Source: Nostoc sp. UHCC 0926
Lineage (GTDB): Bacteria; Cyanobacteriota; Cyanobacteriia; Cyanobacteriales; Nostocaceae
Reading direction: 5' to 3'
DNA: 64,000 nt
Assembly: GCF_028623165.1 (NCBI RefSeq)
Contig: NZ_CP117768.1
Span: 3,782,001-3,846,000, forward strand
Below, in pieces: positions 1 to 8,439 of the stretch. Position 1 is the first letter of the stretch, and every line of letters starts with the position of its first letter. The translations under genes were made by a program, and so were the position numbers. Under the pieces are notes generated by a model. That model was given only the letters and a program-made list of their open reading frames with translations, was not told the DNA's origin and did no database searches.

Positions 1-369
1 TATTTTTGACGAATTTCACAATTAACCAGATATTTTATCCCATTTAGAAATCATCTAAATGGGTTTTCTTTTTCATTCTTTCTATGATAACTTCTCTTGT
101 CCAATGCTATGGCGATGCTTGACTAAGAACACCAATCCCTGTGGTCACGTTGGTACACAATCAGGGCGGCCGCATCATGTCAACAATACGAGTCTATTCT
201 CAATAGACTCAAAAATAATCTCATTAATCCCTGCTTATTGACGAAGATTTTAGCGATCGCTTTGAGCCTTGGAAAATAAATCAAGCCAGAAATTGCAAAA
301 TTTTTCCTCTATCTTGGAAAAGTAACTTTGTTGACACTCCCCGCCATAAATGGACGGGGATTCTGTAAT
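1..369. other. Gene-free left edge up to the IS element
   Basis: I see no convincing gene here. The only open frames are short (about 60 codons), lack a ribosome binding site and have no recognisable domain. The last 40 bases belong to the insertion element described next. Confidence 0.6.
339..359 (-). ncRNA. Right-end hairpin, probable 3' stem of the TnpB guide RNA
   Basis: An imperfect hairpin with one bulged A lies just past the tnpB stop. In IS605 elements the right end encodes the omega/re RNA that overlaps the tnpB 3' end and carries a guide copied from flanking DNA. By that model the scaffold ends near 331-336 and the guide would be the minus strand below about 331. The hairpin is seen directly; the RNA role is inferred from the family. 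Confidence 0.45.
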
Positions 370-1608
370 CTACGTCAGAACTTGCTCTACCAGGGTTGCC
401 CCAAGTAGCGTAGAGATTCCAACTCCTACAGCGTTACTTTGGGGATGCCCTCCCCTAGCTTGTCTTCCAAGATTTAGAATATTTACCGCTGCATTAACGT
501 CTCTGTGCAAGCTACATCCACAACTACAATTGTGAGTCCGAGTTGACAGAGACTTTTTCACAACTACACCGCAACTACTACACTTTTGAGAGGTGTAACG
601 AGGTGGTATAGCTACAGCTAATTTGTCAAATTTAACAGCGAAATATTCCAACCATTGTCGGAACAAATACCAACTAGCATCACTAATTGATTTTGCTAAA
701 CAATGGTTTTTAACCATATTAGAAACTTTTAAGTCTTCGTAGGCTACTAAGTCGTTAGACTTGATTACGCAACGTGCAACTCTCTTTGCATGTTCTAGAC
801 GTTGCCTACTTACTCTTAAATGTTTTTTTGCGTAGACAATCCTAGCTTTGCGTCTACCCGATGAACCTTTTACCTTTTTGTAAATACGTCTTTGAGATTG
901 TTTGATTGATATTTCTGCCTTTCTCAAAAACAAAGGAAACGGTTCGTGATGTCCATTGCTGTCAGAATAGAAACTTTCAATCCCGACATCTAAGCCTATT
1001 TCTACACCAGTTTTTGGTTGAATGTCAAAGACATCAATACCAACGCAAAATTGAACGTAATATCCATCTGCACGTCGGATTAGTCGGACTCGCTTAATAT
1101 CTTTAACATTATAGGTTTGCAAGTCCCACTTTCCTAAAAGTTTCAACTCACCAATACCTTTTTTATCAGTAAAGCTTATGCGTCTTTTAGTCAAATGAAG
1201 CTTCCACCCTGATGTTTTATATTCAGCGCTTCTACAATCTTTCTGAAAGCGAGGATAGCCCGTCTTGGAAAATCGCTCCACTTGGGGAGACCCCAAGACC
1301 GCGTTTTCCGCTTTTTTACAAGAAATTGTTTTAGATTTACAGTTATCGTAAAATCTAGATATAGCAACCCATCCACGCTCTGCGGCTGATTGTACTGCCA
1401 TCGAATTTAGGTCAGCAACAAAGGAGAACTCTTTGCGTAGTTGGGTGGAATATTTGTTAAGGGCAAACTTATCAACTTTCAATTCTCTATCAGCATCCAT
1501 CCAAAATCTAATCGCTTTGTTGCGGATGAATTGGGTAGTACGAATAGCATCATCGATAGCTCTATATTGAAATTGTTTGCCTTTGACTTTGTACTCCAGA
1601 ACCAGCAT
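370..1608 (-). CDS. tnpB: TnpB, RNA-guided nuclease of an IS605-type element
   Basis: TnpB proteins are RuvC-type nucleases guided by an RNA from the element's right end; they cut donor joints and help the IS persist. I start it at the ATG at 1608 (412 residues, usual size), because MLVLEYKVKGKQ is the normal TnpB beginning; an upstream TTG at 1653 is open but adds atypical residues. The RuvC acidic triad is visible: D207 in GLDVGIESF, E291 in VAYEDLKVSN and D370 in HRDVNAAVNI. A zinc ribbon lies between the last two (CSSCG, then a CSCGC cluster). No frameshift is seen, so the nuclease is probably functional. It is divergent from tnpA. Confidence 0.9.
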   Translation of the reverse strand: MLVLEYKVKGKQFQYRAIDDAIRTTQFIRNKAIRFWMDADRELKVDKFALNKYSTQLRKEFSFVADLNSMAVQSAAERGWVAISRFYDNCKSKTISCKKAENAVLGSPQVERFSKTGYPRFQKDCRSAEYKTSGWKLHLTKRRISFTDKKGIGELKLLGKWDLQTYNVKDIKRVRLIRRADGYYVQFCVGIDVFDIQPKTGVEIGLDVGIESFYSDSNGHHEPFPLFLRKAEISIKQSQRRIYKKVKGSSGRRKARIVYAKKHLRVSRQRLEHAKRVARCVIKSNDLVAYEDLKVSNMVKNHCLAKSISDASWYLFRQWLEYFAVKFDKLAVAIPPRYTSQKCSSCGVVVKKSLSTRTHNCSCGCSLHRDVNAAVNILNLGRQARGGHPQSNAVGVGISTLLGATLVEQVLT

Positions 1609-1700
1609 CGTTTTTAATGTTGTTGCTAAACTCGTTTGTATTCGACCTAACACTAATATACAATAGCTATATACAAATTAGCAAGTATTATTTTAAAGTT

Positions 1701-2105
1701 ATGGCTAAGTTTTCTCCCGATGAGTATCGGCATGAGGGTAACGCAGTCTCGCTCTTGAACTACCATTTTGTGTTTATTCCTAAGCGCCGTAAAAAAGTCC
1801 TAGTAGGGTCTATTGCAGAGAAACTACAAGAGATTATTTTTGAGGTTTGCCTTGAGAACAGATGGAAAGTTATTGCACTGGAAATTATGCCAGACCACGT
1901 TCACATGTTTGTAAATGCAAAGCCTAACGATGAGCCAAGCAAGATTATTCGACTAATTAAAGGTCGAGCATCGCATGTGCTGAGAAAAGAATTTCCAGAG
2001 CTAATGAAGCTACCAACTCTCTGGACACCTAGCTATTTCGTAAGCACGGCAGGCAATGTTTGCACAGAAACAGTGAAGCGATATATTGAGCAACAAAAAG
2101 CTTGA
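1701..2105 (+). CDS. tnpA: TnpA, Y1-HUH transposase of the IS200/IS605 family
   Basis: This small single-strand transposase excises and inserts the element through subterminal hairpins. It is 134 residues from the ATG at 1701; an open extension to 1617 is rejected because it runs through the tnpA/tnpB intergenic region and gives a non-family N-terminus. The HUH motif is MPDHVHMF (His66, His68) and the catalytic tyrosine is Tyr128 in VKRYIEQQ. Length and motif spacing are typical, so it looks intact. It ends three bases before the left-end hairpin at 2108-2123. Confidence 0.92.
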   Translation: MAKFSPDEYRHEGNAVSLLNYHFVFIPKRRKKVLVGSIAEKLQEIIFEVCLENRWKVIALEIMPDHVHMFVNAKPNDEPSKIIRLIKGRASHVLRKEFPELMKLPTLWTPSYFVSTAGNVCTETVKRYIEQQKA

Positions 2106-2708
2106 AGGCAGGGTAAACCCTGCTGTTAGCCTTCATCCCCGGTCTGTTCGCGCTTGCGTCTCCCCTTGGGAGAAGCACAGAATACGGTGCTACGCACCTG
2201 TTCTTCCGGGGTTTTCGGCATCCGCCTTATAATATGCATTCATGTTTTCTTAACTAAGGAACAAAAAAAACTCGTTTGACTGAAAATAGGATTTACCCAT
2301 TGACAGAAAGACAATTGTGTGAAGCTGTAACCTCTTGTTTTACATACTTCTGTGACTGCGAGATTTCTTGTTTACTAACAATCAAAAGAATAAGCCCAAA
2401 TCAGCTATTGAGGCATCGTCATCAGCAGAAACTACATTTCCAACTTTGGAAATAGCAGTGAGTCTCAAAAATTAGCTATTCACTAGCAATTTGCTTGATA
2501 CATTAAGTAGCCAATTGTGATGATAACTTAAATAGTAGAAACTAAAAACATTGTAATTCCTCACAAAACTGGTAGAATCACCATATTCTTGATAAAGAAT
2601 GTGAGGTTTTTTGGGATTTGCAACTAGATACATGTAATCATCCAGTATGATAAACACTATACAACTGTATTACCATCAGTTATCCGTAGATTTAGTGGAG
2701 GAAATAGA
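2106..2708. other. IS left end, then gene-free promoter region of sbpA
   Basis: The first about 130 bases hold the IS hairpins, including an interspersed repeat segment (GTCTCCCCTTGGGAGAAG). From about 2240 to 2700 I see no gene. A weak match to the local ACCGTAG motif, with one mismatch in the core (TTATCCGTAGATTTAG, 2679-2694), lies just before the sbpA ribosome binding site. Confidence 0.5.
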
Positions 2709-3854
2709 ATGAGTTTGTGGCAACGCCCACTGAAAAGATTACAAGCGATCGCTGAACATAGAACATATCGGTTCCGGCTAAATTCGCTCAAAAGCTTTGT
2801 ATCGCTCTTTTTAGTAGGTACTTTATTGAGTATGGCGCTTGCCGCCTGCTCTGGTGGAACTGGAAGTAATTCTTCCTCTGAAACCCCTACTGCTAGTCCT
2901 GTTGCTGCAAGCAAGGATAATGTTGAACTAACCCTCGTTTCTTTTGCTGTCACCAAAGCAGCTCACGAAGCGATCATTCCTAAGTTTGTAGAACAGTGGA
3001 AGAAAGATCATAACCAAACTGTCACCTTCAAACAAAGCTATGGCGGTTCTGGTTCCCAAACTCGCGCCGTTATCGATGGTTTGGAAGCAGATGTTGTTCA
3101 CTTGGCACTAGCTGGAGACACCTCAAAGATTGAGAAGGCTGGATTGATTCAGCCAGGATGGGAGAAAGAAGTTCCCAACAATGGTATTGTCTCCAAATCA
3201 GTTGCAGCATTAGTCACTCGTTCCGGCAATCCTAAAGGCATTAAGAACTGGGAAGATTTAGCCAAAGACGGTGTAAAATTGATTACTGCTAACCCCAAAA
3301 CTTCCGGCGGTGCTAAGTGGAATTTCTTAGGACTATGGAATTCTGTGATTAAAGCAGGTGGTAATGAGGCTAAAGCTACTGAATTTGTGACTAAAGTCTA
3401 CAAAAATGTCCCAATCTTGCCTAAAGATGCACGGGAAGCTACTGATACATTTGCCAAACAAGGGCAGGGAGATGTCTTAATCAACTACGAAAACGAAGTT
3501 ATTTTGGCACAGCAAAAGGGCGAGAAGGTTGAGTATGTCGTTCCCGATGTGAATATATCCATCGACAATCCGATCGCTGTGGTAGATAAAAACGTCGATA
3601 AGCATGGTACCCGCGAAGTTGCTGAAGGTTTTGTGAAATACCTCTATACCCCAGAAGCCCAGCAAGAGTTTGTCAAATTGGGATTTCGATCGATAGATGA
3701 GACTTTAGCTCAAACGAAGGAAGTCACAGACAAATTTCCCAAGGTGAAAACTCTCGGTACAGTTGCAGACTTCGGTGGTTGGAGTGCAATCGATCAGAAG
3801 TTCTTCGCAGATGGCGGTGTGTTTGATAAGATTCAAGCCCAAATTAAACGGTAA
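2709..3854 (+). CDS. sbpA: Sulfate-binding protein of a sulfate ABC transporter
   Basis: This is the periplasmic lipoprotein that captures sulfate (or thiosulfate) for the CysTW permease. It has 381 residues; GGAGG at 2697 sets the ATG start at 2709. The N-terminus is long and basic, followed by a hydrophobic stretch and lipobox LAAC with Cys47 as lipidation site. The mature part has the usual family features (LTLVSFAVTKAAHEAIIPKF near the start, ALAGDTSKIEKAGLI, TANPKTSGGAKWNFLGLW, LINYENEVILA). It is followed at 93 bases by cysT, so the three genes form one transport operon. A weak copy of the proposed sulfur motif sits about 15-30 bases upstream of the start. Confidence 0.93.
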   Translation: MSLWQRPLKRLQAIAEHRTYRFRLNSLKSFVSLFLVGTLLSMALAACSGGTGSNSSSETPTASPVAASKDNVELTLVSFAVTKAAHEAIIPKFVEQWKKDHNQTVTFKQSYGGSGSQTRAVIDGLEADVVHLALAGDTSKIEKAGLIQPGWEKEVPNNGIVSKSVAALVTRSGNPKGIKNWEDLAKDGVKLITANPKTSGGAKWNFLGLWNSVIKAGGNEAKATEFVTKVYKNVPILPKDAREATDTFAKQGQGDVLINYENEVILAQQKGEKVEYVVPDVNISIDNPIAVVDKNVDKHGTREVAEGFVKYLYTPEAQQEFVKLGFRSIDETLAQTKEVTDKFPKVKTLGTVADFGGWSAIDQKFFADGGVFDKIQAQIKR

Positions 3855-3947
3855 TTAGTCATTAATCAATGGTCGGTGGTCAGTAGAAAAAACAACTGAC
3901 CACTGGCAAAAAACTTTTTTTGAAATTAAAATTTTGAATTTTTGACT

Positions 3948-4808
3948 ATGACGACTGTATCTCCTTCTGTGGAAGTTGAACGCAAAACGCCATTCTGGAA
4001 GAGATTGGGGCGGGTTCCGTGGACTTGGCGAATCACCATTGCATATCTGACGGTGATGTTGTTTATCCCCATAGCTGCGATGTTCCTGAAAGCGAGTACG
4101 GAACCTCCAGCGAGATTTTGGGCGATCGCAACTAGTGATATTGCATTAGCCACTTACAATGTCACTTTTTTTACAGCAATATTTGCTGCCTTACTCAATG
4201 GGATTTTTGGGACTCTGATTGCTTGGGTTCTGGTTCGCTACGACTTTCCCTTAAAACGCTTGATTGATGCCACAGTGGATTTACCCTTTGCGCTGCCAAC
4301 ATCGGTAGCAGGGCTAACCCTGGCAACAGTTTACAGCGATAATGGCTGGATAGGTTCGCTACTAGCACCACTGGGAATTAAGGTGTCTTTTACCCGCACG
4401 GGAGTAGCGGTGGCAATGATATTTATCTCACTACCTTTTATCGTCAGAACTGTGCAACCTGTGCTTCAGGAAATGGAACACGAAATTGAAGAAGCCGCCT
4501 GGTGTCTGGGGGCTTCTCAATGGCAGACTTTCTGGAAAGTAATTTTGCCACCTTTATTTCCGACAATTTTGACTGGTGTTGCCTTGGGTTTCTCCCGTGC
4601 AGTTGGGGAATATGGATCAACTGTGATTATCTCTTCCAATACGCCATTCCAAGATTTGATTGCACCTGTGCTAATTTTCCAGCGGTTAGAGCAGTATGAC
4701 TATTCTGGTGCAACAGTAATTGGCATAGTTTTACTATCAATTTCATTGGTATTGCTATTGGCAATTAATTTCTTACAAGCATGGGCAAGGCGATATGACA
4801 GTAGATAA
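3948..4808 (+). CDS. cysT: Sulfate ABC transporter permease CysT
   Basis: CysT is one of two inner-membrane permease subunits that move sulfate taken from SbpA. I use the ATG at 3948 (286 residues) rather than the in-frame TTG at 3942, which adds only two residues. About six membrane segments are visible. The cytoplasmic EAA loop that docks the ATPase is [21 protein letters not shown]. Its 3' end overlaps cysW by 14 bases, so the two are translationally coupled. Confidence 0.94.
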   Translation: MTTVSPSVEVERKTPFWKRLGRVPWTWRITIAYLTVMLFIPIAAMFLKASTEPPARFWAIATSDIALATYNVTFFTAIFAALLNGIFGTLIAWVLVRYDFPLKRLIDATVDLPFALPTSVAGLTLATVYSDNGWIGSLLAPLGIKVSFTRTGVAVAMIFISLPFIVRTVQPVLQEMEHEIEEAAWCLGASQWQTFWKVILPPLFPTILTGVALGFSRAVGEYGSTVIISSNTPFQDLIAPVLIFQRLEQYDYSGATVIGIVLLSISLVLLLAINFLQAWARRYDSR

Positions 4809-5673
4809 GCCAAGTTTTCACTCATCTTCTGGGTCTGATACAGAAATAGCCAAGCCTAAAGAGCAGAAGAGTTGGGTACCAATAGTTTTAATTGGTGTAG
4901 CGATCGCCTATTTAGCCTTAGTTCAATACATCCCTGCAATTAACGTTTTTGTCCAAGCCTTCAGCAAAGGAGTTGGGCCATTTCTATCCAACCTGACGCG
5001 ACCAGCTTTTCTCCATGCAGCTTGGCTAACACTGTTGCTAGCTTTGATTTCTCTGCCTATAAATACAGTATTTGGGCTATGTGCAGCCTGGGCGATCGCT
5101 CGTCATAAATTTCCCGGACGCGCCGTAGTTTTGAGCATTATTGATCTACCCTTTTCGATTTCGCCTGTAGTCGCAGGATTGATGATTGTGCTACTTTACG
5201 GACGGAATGGATGGTTTGGTCCTTGGCTCCAGGCTCATGATATCAAGATAATCTTTGCCTTTCCAGGTATGGTGCTGGCTACTGCCTTCGTGAGTATGCC
5301 CTTTGTGGCGCGGGAAGTGATTCCTGTTTTAGAGGAATTTGGTAAAGATCAGGAAGAAGCTGCTAGAACTCTAGGTGCGAAAGATTGGCAGATATTTTGG
5401 CGCATCACCTTACCTAGTATCCGCTGGGGCTTACTCTACGGTTTAATTTTAACCAATGCCAGAGCAATGGGTGAATTCGGGGCGGTTTCGGTGGTATCTG
5501 GCAACATTGCTGACCAAACCCAGAGTTTACCATTGTTTGTAGAAGATGCTTACAAACAGTACGAAACCGAAGCTGCTTTTTCTGCGGCTGTACTGTTAGC
5601 GTTGTTAGCAGTAGTAACCTTAGTGCTGAAGGAGCTTTTAGAACGGAAAACCCGCATTAAAGATGTTGAATAA
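4795..5673 (+). CDS. cysW: Sulfate ABC transporter permease CysW
   Basis: CysW is the second permease subunit, pairing with CysT. It has 292 residues with about six membrane helices and a clear EAA loop ([21 protein letters not shown]). The start overlaps the end of cysT, as in many cys operons. No cysA ATPase follows; the next gene encodes a NIL-domain protein. The ATPase must therefore be encoded elsewhere in the genome. Confidence 0.94.
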   Translation: MTVDKPSFHSSSGSDTEIAKPKEQKSWVPIVLIGVAIAYLALVQYIPAINVFVQAFSKGVGPFLSNLTRPAFLHAAWLTLLLALISLPINTVFGLCAAWAIARHKFPGRAVVLSIIDLPFSISPVVAGLMIVLLYGRNGWFGPWLQAHDIKIIFAFPGMVLATAFVSMPFVAREVIPVLEEFGKDQEEAARTLGAKDWQIFWRITLPSIRWGLLYGLILTNARAMGEFGAVSVVSGNIADQTQSLPLFVEDAYKQYETEAAFSAAVLLALLAVVTLVLKELLERKTRIKDVE

Positions 5674-5789
5674 AAAATCAAGCGATTATAGTTATCCTTT
5701 GAATAGGATACAAGCAAATCAGGGGACATGGTACGATCTACCTAGTACCTATCAGGAAATTACCATTAAAGTTAAGGGTAGTTCTGCAC

Positions 5790-5808
5790 CAATCCCGATC
5801 AGGGATTG
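5790..5808 (+). repeat. Solitary CRISPR-repeat-like hairpin
   Basis: A perfect 7-bp hairpin (CAATCCC, loop GATCA, GGGATTG) followed by AAAT resembles the 3' half of common Nostocales CRISPR repeats, which end in AATCCC-loop-GGGATTGAAAC. There is only one copy and no spacer array, and it stands 13 bases before the NIL gene. It could equally be an attenuator or a chance hairpin. Confidence 0.35.
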
Positions 5809-5821
5809 AAATAATTCAAAT

Positions 5822-6088
5822 ATGGCTAGTGACAATACACTTACCAATAAACGGATTCGACTAAGAATTCCTAAGGATTATCACCAGGAACCTGTCATTT
5901 CTCGCCTGGTGTCTGACTATGGACTGACTGTGAATATCACCGCAGCAATTTTGGGAGCCAATGCTGTCGGTGATGGTTGGTTTGACCTTGAACTACAAGG
6001 AACAGATGCACAAATTCAGAGTGGGTTAACCTATCTCCACGACTTGGAGTTAGAAGTCTGGGATGACACTCAAGCAAGTGATTGGTAA
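5822..6088 (+). CDS. Small stand-alone NIL-domain protein
   Basis: This 88-residue protein is almost entirely one NIL domain (residues about 10-85), the ferredoxin-like fold found at the C-terminus of methionine ABC transporter ATPases, where it binds the amino acid. Visible family features are IRLRIPKDYHQEPVISRL, YGLTVNITAAILG and GWFDLELQGT. It lies 148 bases behind cysW in the same direction, so it may be part of the sulfate operon or have its own promoter. A sulfur-compound sensor or transporter-regulating role is inference. It is clearly paralogous to the tandem NIL protein at 13048. Confidence 0.85.
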   Translation: MASDNTLTNKRIRLRIPKDYHQEPVISRLVSDYGLTVNITAAILGANAVGDGWFDLELQGTDAQIQSGLTYLHDLELEVWDDTQASDW

Positions 6089-6279
6089 GGGTTAACCTCT
6101 CTCTAAATCTCTCTCCTAAAAGGAGGAGCCACTGCGTTGGGGAGCCAGCGCGGTCTTCTCCCAAAGGGAGAGGCTAGCGCCTGCCGTAGTGCCCGAAGGG
6201 CTGTAGGGGGTTTCCCCATGAGCGACTGGCGTCCGGCGAGCCACTCTTGTTGCACGTGGCGTCAGAGACTTTGAATTTT

Positions 6280-6304
6280 CCCCCTTCCCGCGTCGGGAAG
6301 GGGG
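6280..6304. terminator. Strong bidirectional hairpin between convergent genes
   Basis: A perfect 10-bp stem (CCCCCTTCCC and GGGAAGGGGG, loop GCGTC) lies between the convergent ends of the NIL gene and the nuclease-like gene. A T-rich stretch follows on the plus strand after 6318. The bases before it (6090-6270) are interspersed repeat fragments rather than a gene. Confidence 0.55.
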
Positions 6305-6324
6305 TTAGGGGGTTAGGTTTTTCT

Positions 6325-7107
6325 TTAATAAGCGATAGAAATTAGTTTTTCAAAATCTTGGTAATCAAAATTTTGTTGTTTTTGGGAATATTTACCACAT
6401 AGATCATAGTAGACTTTATTTTCTTGCATATTGAAGAAATATCCTTCTATTTCCGATTGCTGTTGTTTAAGTTTAAAAACTACTTTATTAGTTGTATATT
6501 TCCCATATTTCCTAATCAAAGAGACAAAACTATCAAAATTTCCGTTTTGAGCTTTTTCAAACTCTAATAAATCATCATTGTTATTATTAGTTTGTGAAAT
6601 TAATGCCTTTATGTCTGCAAGGCTTTTGAGATGATTAATTTCAAACTGCTCATTTTTTCTAGTAAAAACGATAATTTCATGATAATTATATAAAATGCCA
6701 ATATCACAACAAGCTTTTTTTAAATACCTTTGAATCTGATCATAATGATGTTTTAAATTCACGTCTTCTCGTTTTACTTCCACAATTATCAAAGGAGATT
6801 GATAAGGCTTAAATTTCTCATGTTTTTGCTTTTTGTATATTTCTACATCATGATGATTAGCCTCAACTTCGATACTGATAATATCTGGAAATAACCCACT
6901 TTCTTTAATAAAAAAATGAATAAATATTTGTCTAATTAACTCCTCTGGTCTTCCATTCATTGGAATTTGTATTCCTCTAATTAAACATTTTGTATATTCT
7001 TGATAATCTTTTGGATATCTGCTGAGTTTTGTGGATATTTCTTGTTGTAAATCAGTCATATATCTTTTGATAGCAACTAATGGTGGATAAAATAGTTTTA
7101 AGGACAC
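6325..7107 (-). CDS. Putative PD-(D/E)XK nuclease-like protein (HsdR N-terminal type)
   Basis: 260 residues. The middle resembles the N-terminal endonuclease domain of type I restriction subunits: LIRQIFIHFFIKESGLFPDIISIEVEANH followed by SPLIIVEVKRED, where the E-x-K (EVK) after an acidic strand is the classic nuclease core. No helicase or specificity part is present. An alternative start is the ATG at 7059. It is AT-rich compared with its neighbours, lies 50 bases after a second AT-rich gene on the same strand, and the pair interrupts the sulfur region, which suggests acquisition by transfer. It could be a defence nuclease or an orphan fold; the function is not proven. Confidence 0.6.
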   Translation of the reverse strand: MSLKLFYPPLVAIKRYMTDLQQEISTKLSRYPKDYQEYTKCLIRGIQIPMNGRPEELIRQIFIHFFIKESGLFPDIISIEVEANHHDVEIYKKQKHEKFKPYQSPLIIVEVKREDVNLKHHYDQIQRYLKKACCDIGILYNYHEIIVFTRKNEQFEINHLKSLADIKALISQTNNNNDDLLEFEKAQNGNFDSFVSLIRKYGKYTTNKVVFKLKQQQSEIEGYFFNMQENKVYYDLCGKYSQKQQNFDYQDFEKLISIAY

Positions 7108-7157
7108 AATTATATTGCGCCCTAAACTGTGTATTAAATGTGCAATTGAGAAATTGT

Positions 7158-7580
7158 CTATTTTTGCCCAAAAAAGCCTAGTATTTTAGTAACTAATCTT
7201 TCCCAATGTTCTTCAGCTTTGCTTTTTAAGAATGTATTTAAGTTTGTCTCTTTTTCCAATTGTCGCTTAAATATCAGACATACATTATCTGTAAAAGTTT
7301 CACCTTTCTTCTTTTCCTTACCTTTCTCAGCAATTAGAGCATTCCAAAACTCAGAATCTTCGCTTCGAGGTAATGGTTTATCTTTGCTTAGAGGTAATAG
7401 TTTCTTTTTAACTTCTTCTTGTATTTCTCTGCCTACTTCGTATATAAACTCGTCATATAAACCGTAAAATTCTTTGACTAGTTCAGGGATAAATTTCTTT
7501 AAAGATTCATTCGCAGATGTAAGCTCATTCAGGATATTTTCTAATTCCTGTTTTACATCTTTGGTAAATTTCTTCAACAT
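7158..7580 (-). CDS. Small charged helical protein, partner of the nuclease-like gene
   Basis: I do not recognise this 140-residue protein. It is highly charged (Lys/Glu-rich), lacks a signal peptide, and residues 1-70 look like continuous amphipathic helix, possibly coiled coil. It lies 50 bases upstream of the nuclease-like gene in the same direction, so the two are probably co-transcribed. A role as antitoxin, regulator or partner of that gene is only a guess from position. Confidence 0.6.
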   Translation of the reverse strand: MLKKFTKDVKQELENILNELTSANESLKKFIPELVKEFYGLYDEFIYEVGREIQEEVKKKLLPLSKDKPLPRSEDSEFWNALIAEKGKEKKKGETFTDNVCLIFKRQLEKETNLNTFLKSKAEEHWERLVTKILGFFGQK

Positions 7581-7864
7581 TTTATCCTCATCTATCCCCT
7601 CAGCAACAACCTTTGCATCGTAATATATATCTATATCTCTTGGCTCGTACCCCTACGGGGAAGCAAGCTACGCGTAGCGTCTCTAAGAGAAGCCATGCCG
7701 CAGGCTGCGCTATCGCCTTTGGCGTCTCCCCTTCTCCCAGAGAGGCTAGTGCCTGCCGTAGGATGCCCGTTCGCCGCAAGGCGTCCCGTTAGGGAAGGGC
7801 TGTAGGGAGAAGACTCGCTAACACTTTGCTATCAACGTCGCCCTCCAGTTTTGATTCCAAGATA

Positions 7865-8083
7865 ATGACGATATCAGCAACGGATTAGATGTAAGAGATT
7901 CTCAATTGGTTTGGCGTCAAAGTACTCCATATAAATTGAGCTTAATTTACGTAAATTTACTTGTTGTTTCTTTGCGGTATTTGTGAAACTCTTCTTCACA
8001 TAACAATTAAATTTATTAAATCGATAGAGTTACCGTAGTTTAATAAGAGGCAAAAAGATGAAAATCTCTATGAGGCTGATATT
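7865..8083 (+). repeat. Duplicated intergenic block, copy 1
   Basis: About 219 bases match 12697-12914 along their whole length with scattered substitutions. The best conserved parts are TTTGGCGTCAAAGTACTCCA, the motif around 8020-8046, and ATGAAAATCTCTATGAGGCT at the right edge. Copy 1 stands before the TonB receptor gene and copy 2 before the tandem NIL gene. Confidence 0.8.
8020..8046 (+). promoter_or_regulatory. ACCGTAG motif, candidate sulfur operator (site 1)
   Basis: CGAT, six bases, then ACCGTAGT and TTAATAA. The same arrangement occurs at 12852, 14890, 15877 (opposite strand) and, in looser form, 15991. This copy is about 390 bases before the TonB receptor start, so its target is uncertain. 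Confidence 0.45.
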
Positions 8084-8439
8084 GTATTTGCCGCTCATAA
8101 AGCTAAGTCTGGCTATGTTTGGGCAAAGATTGTTTCAAAGTCCCCTTAGCTTTTATAGATTTCGTAGATTAAAAATAAATATTATTAATAGTTTTACACG
8201 TTTAAGATAGTTTTCAATTAACTTAAACAAAAATGTAGCTGAAATCACAGCAATATTCTCAAAAACCTATTATCTGTCAACTCCCTTTGTAAATAAATTT
8301 TGATAACTATTTGCAATTGCTTAGTCATATCCTGTAATCTGTATTCTCAAGTAGCTGATTACATATCTCAGTAGCTAGCAGCTATTTGCTGATTTATCGA
8401 GAGTTAATGGCAGCTGGGGAGTAAGTGTAGGGGTGGCAA

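Larger units (their letters stand above)
331..2240. mobile_element. IS200/IS605-type element, divergent tnpA and tnpB
   Basis: Two divergent genes, a Y1-HUH transposase (tnpA, plus strand) and TnpB (minus strand), are separated by 92 bases. This is the layout of the IS605 branch. In this family the tnpB 3' side is the right end and the tnpA 3' side the left end. Next to the tnpB stop is a hairpin (339-359, arms CCCCGCCA and TGGACGGGG). Beyond the tnpA stop are a perfect hairpin (2108-2123, GCAGGG and CCCTGC arms) and a longer imperfect stem (2137-2213). No terminal inverted repeats or target duplication are expected, so outer limits are approximate. Both reading frames are intact, so it may still be mobile. 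Confidence 0.8.
7581..8439. other. Long gene-free stretch with interspersed repeats and duplicated block
   Basis: Bases 7640-7815 are a patchwork of cyanobacterial interspersed repeats (segments such as GCGTCTCCCCTTCTCCC and AGAAGACTCGCTAAC). Bases 7865-8083 are copy 1 of a block repeated at 12697-12914. The remainder is AT-rich upstream region of the TonB receptor gene without a recognisable gene. Confidence 0.6.

Noticed and set aside
59..241. Open frame of 60 codons at the left edge
   Set aside because: No ribosome binding site, no family resemblance, and low coding character.
350..535. Plus-strand open frame opposite the tnpB end
   Set aside because: It is antisense to a clear TnpB and overlaps the right-end hairpin.
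2657..2956. Minus-strand frame of 99 codons over the sbpA start
   Set aside because: Fully antisense to the sbpA signal region; it is a mirror of coding sequence.
5790..5808. CRISPR array
   Set aside because: Only one repeat-like hairpin and no spacers or cas genes; reported as a solitary repeat only.
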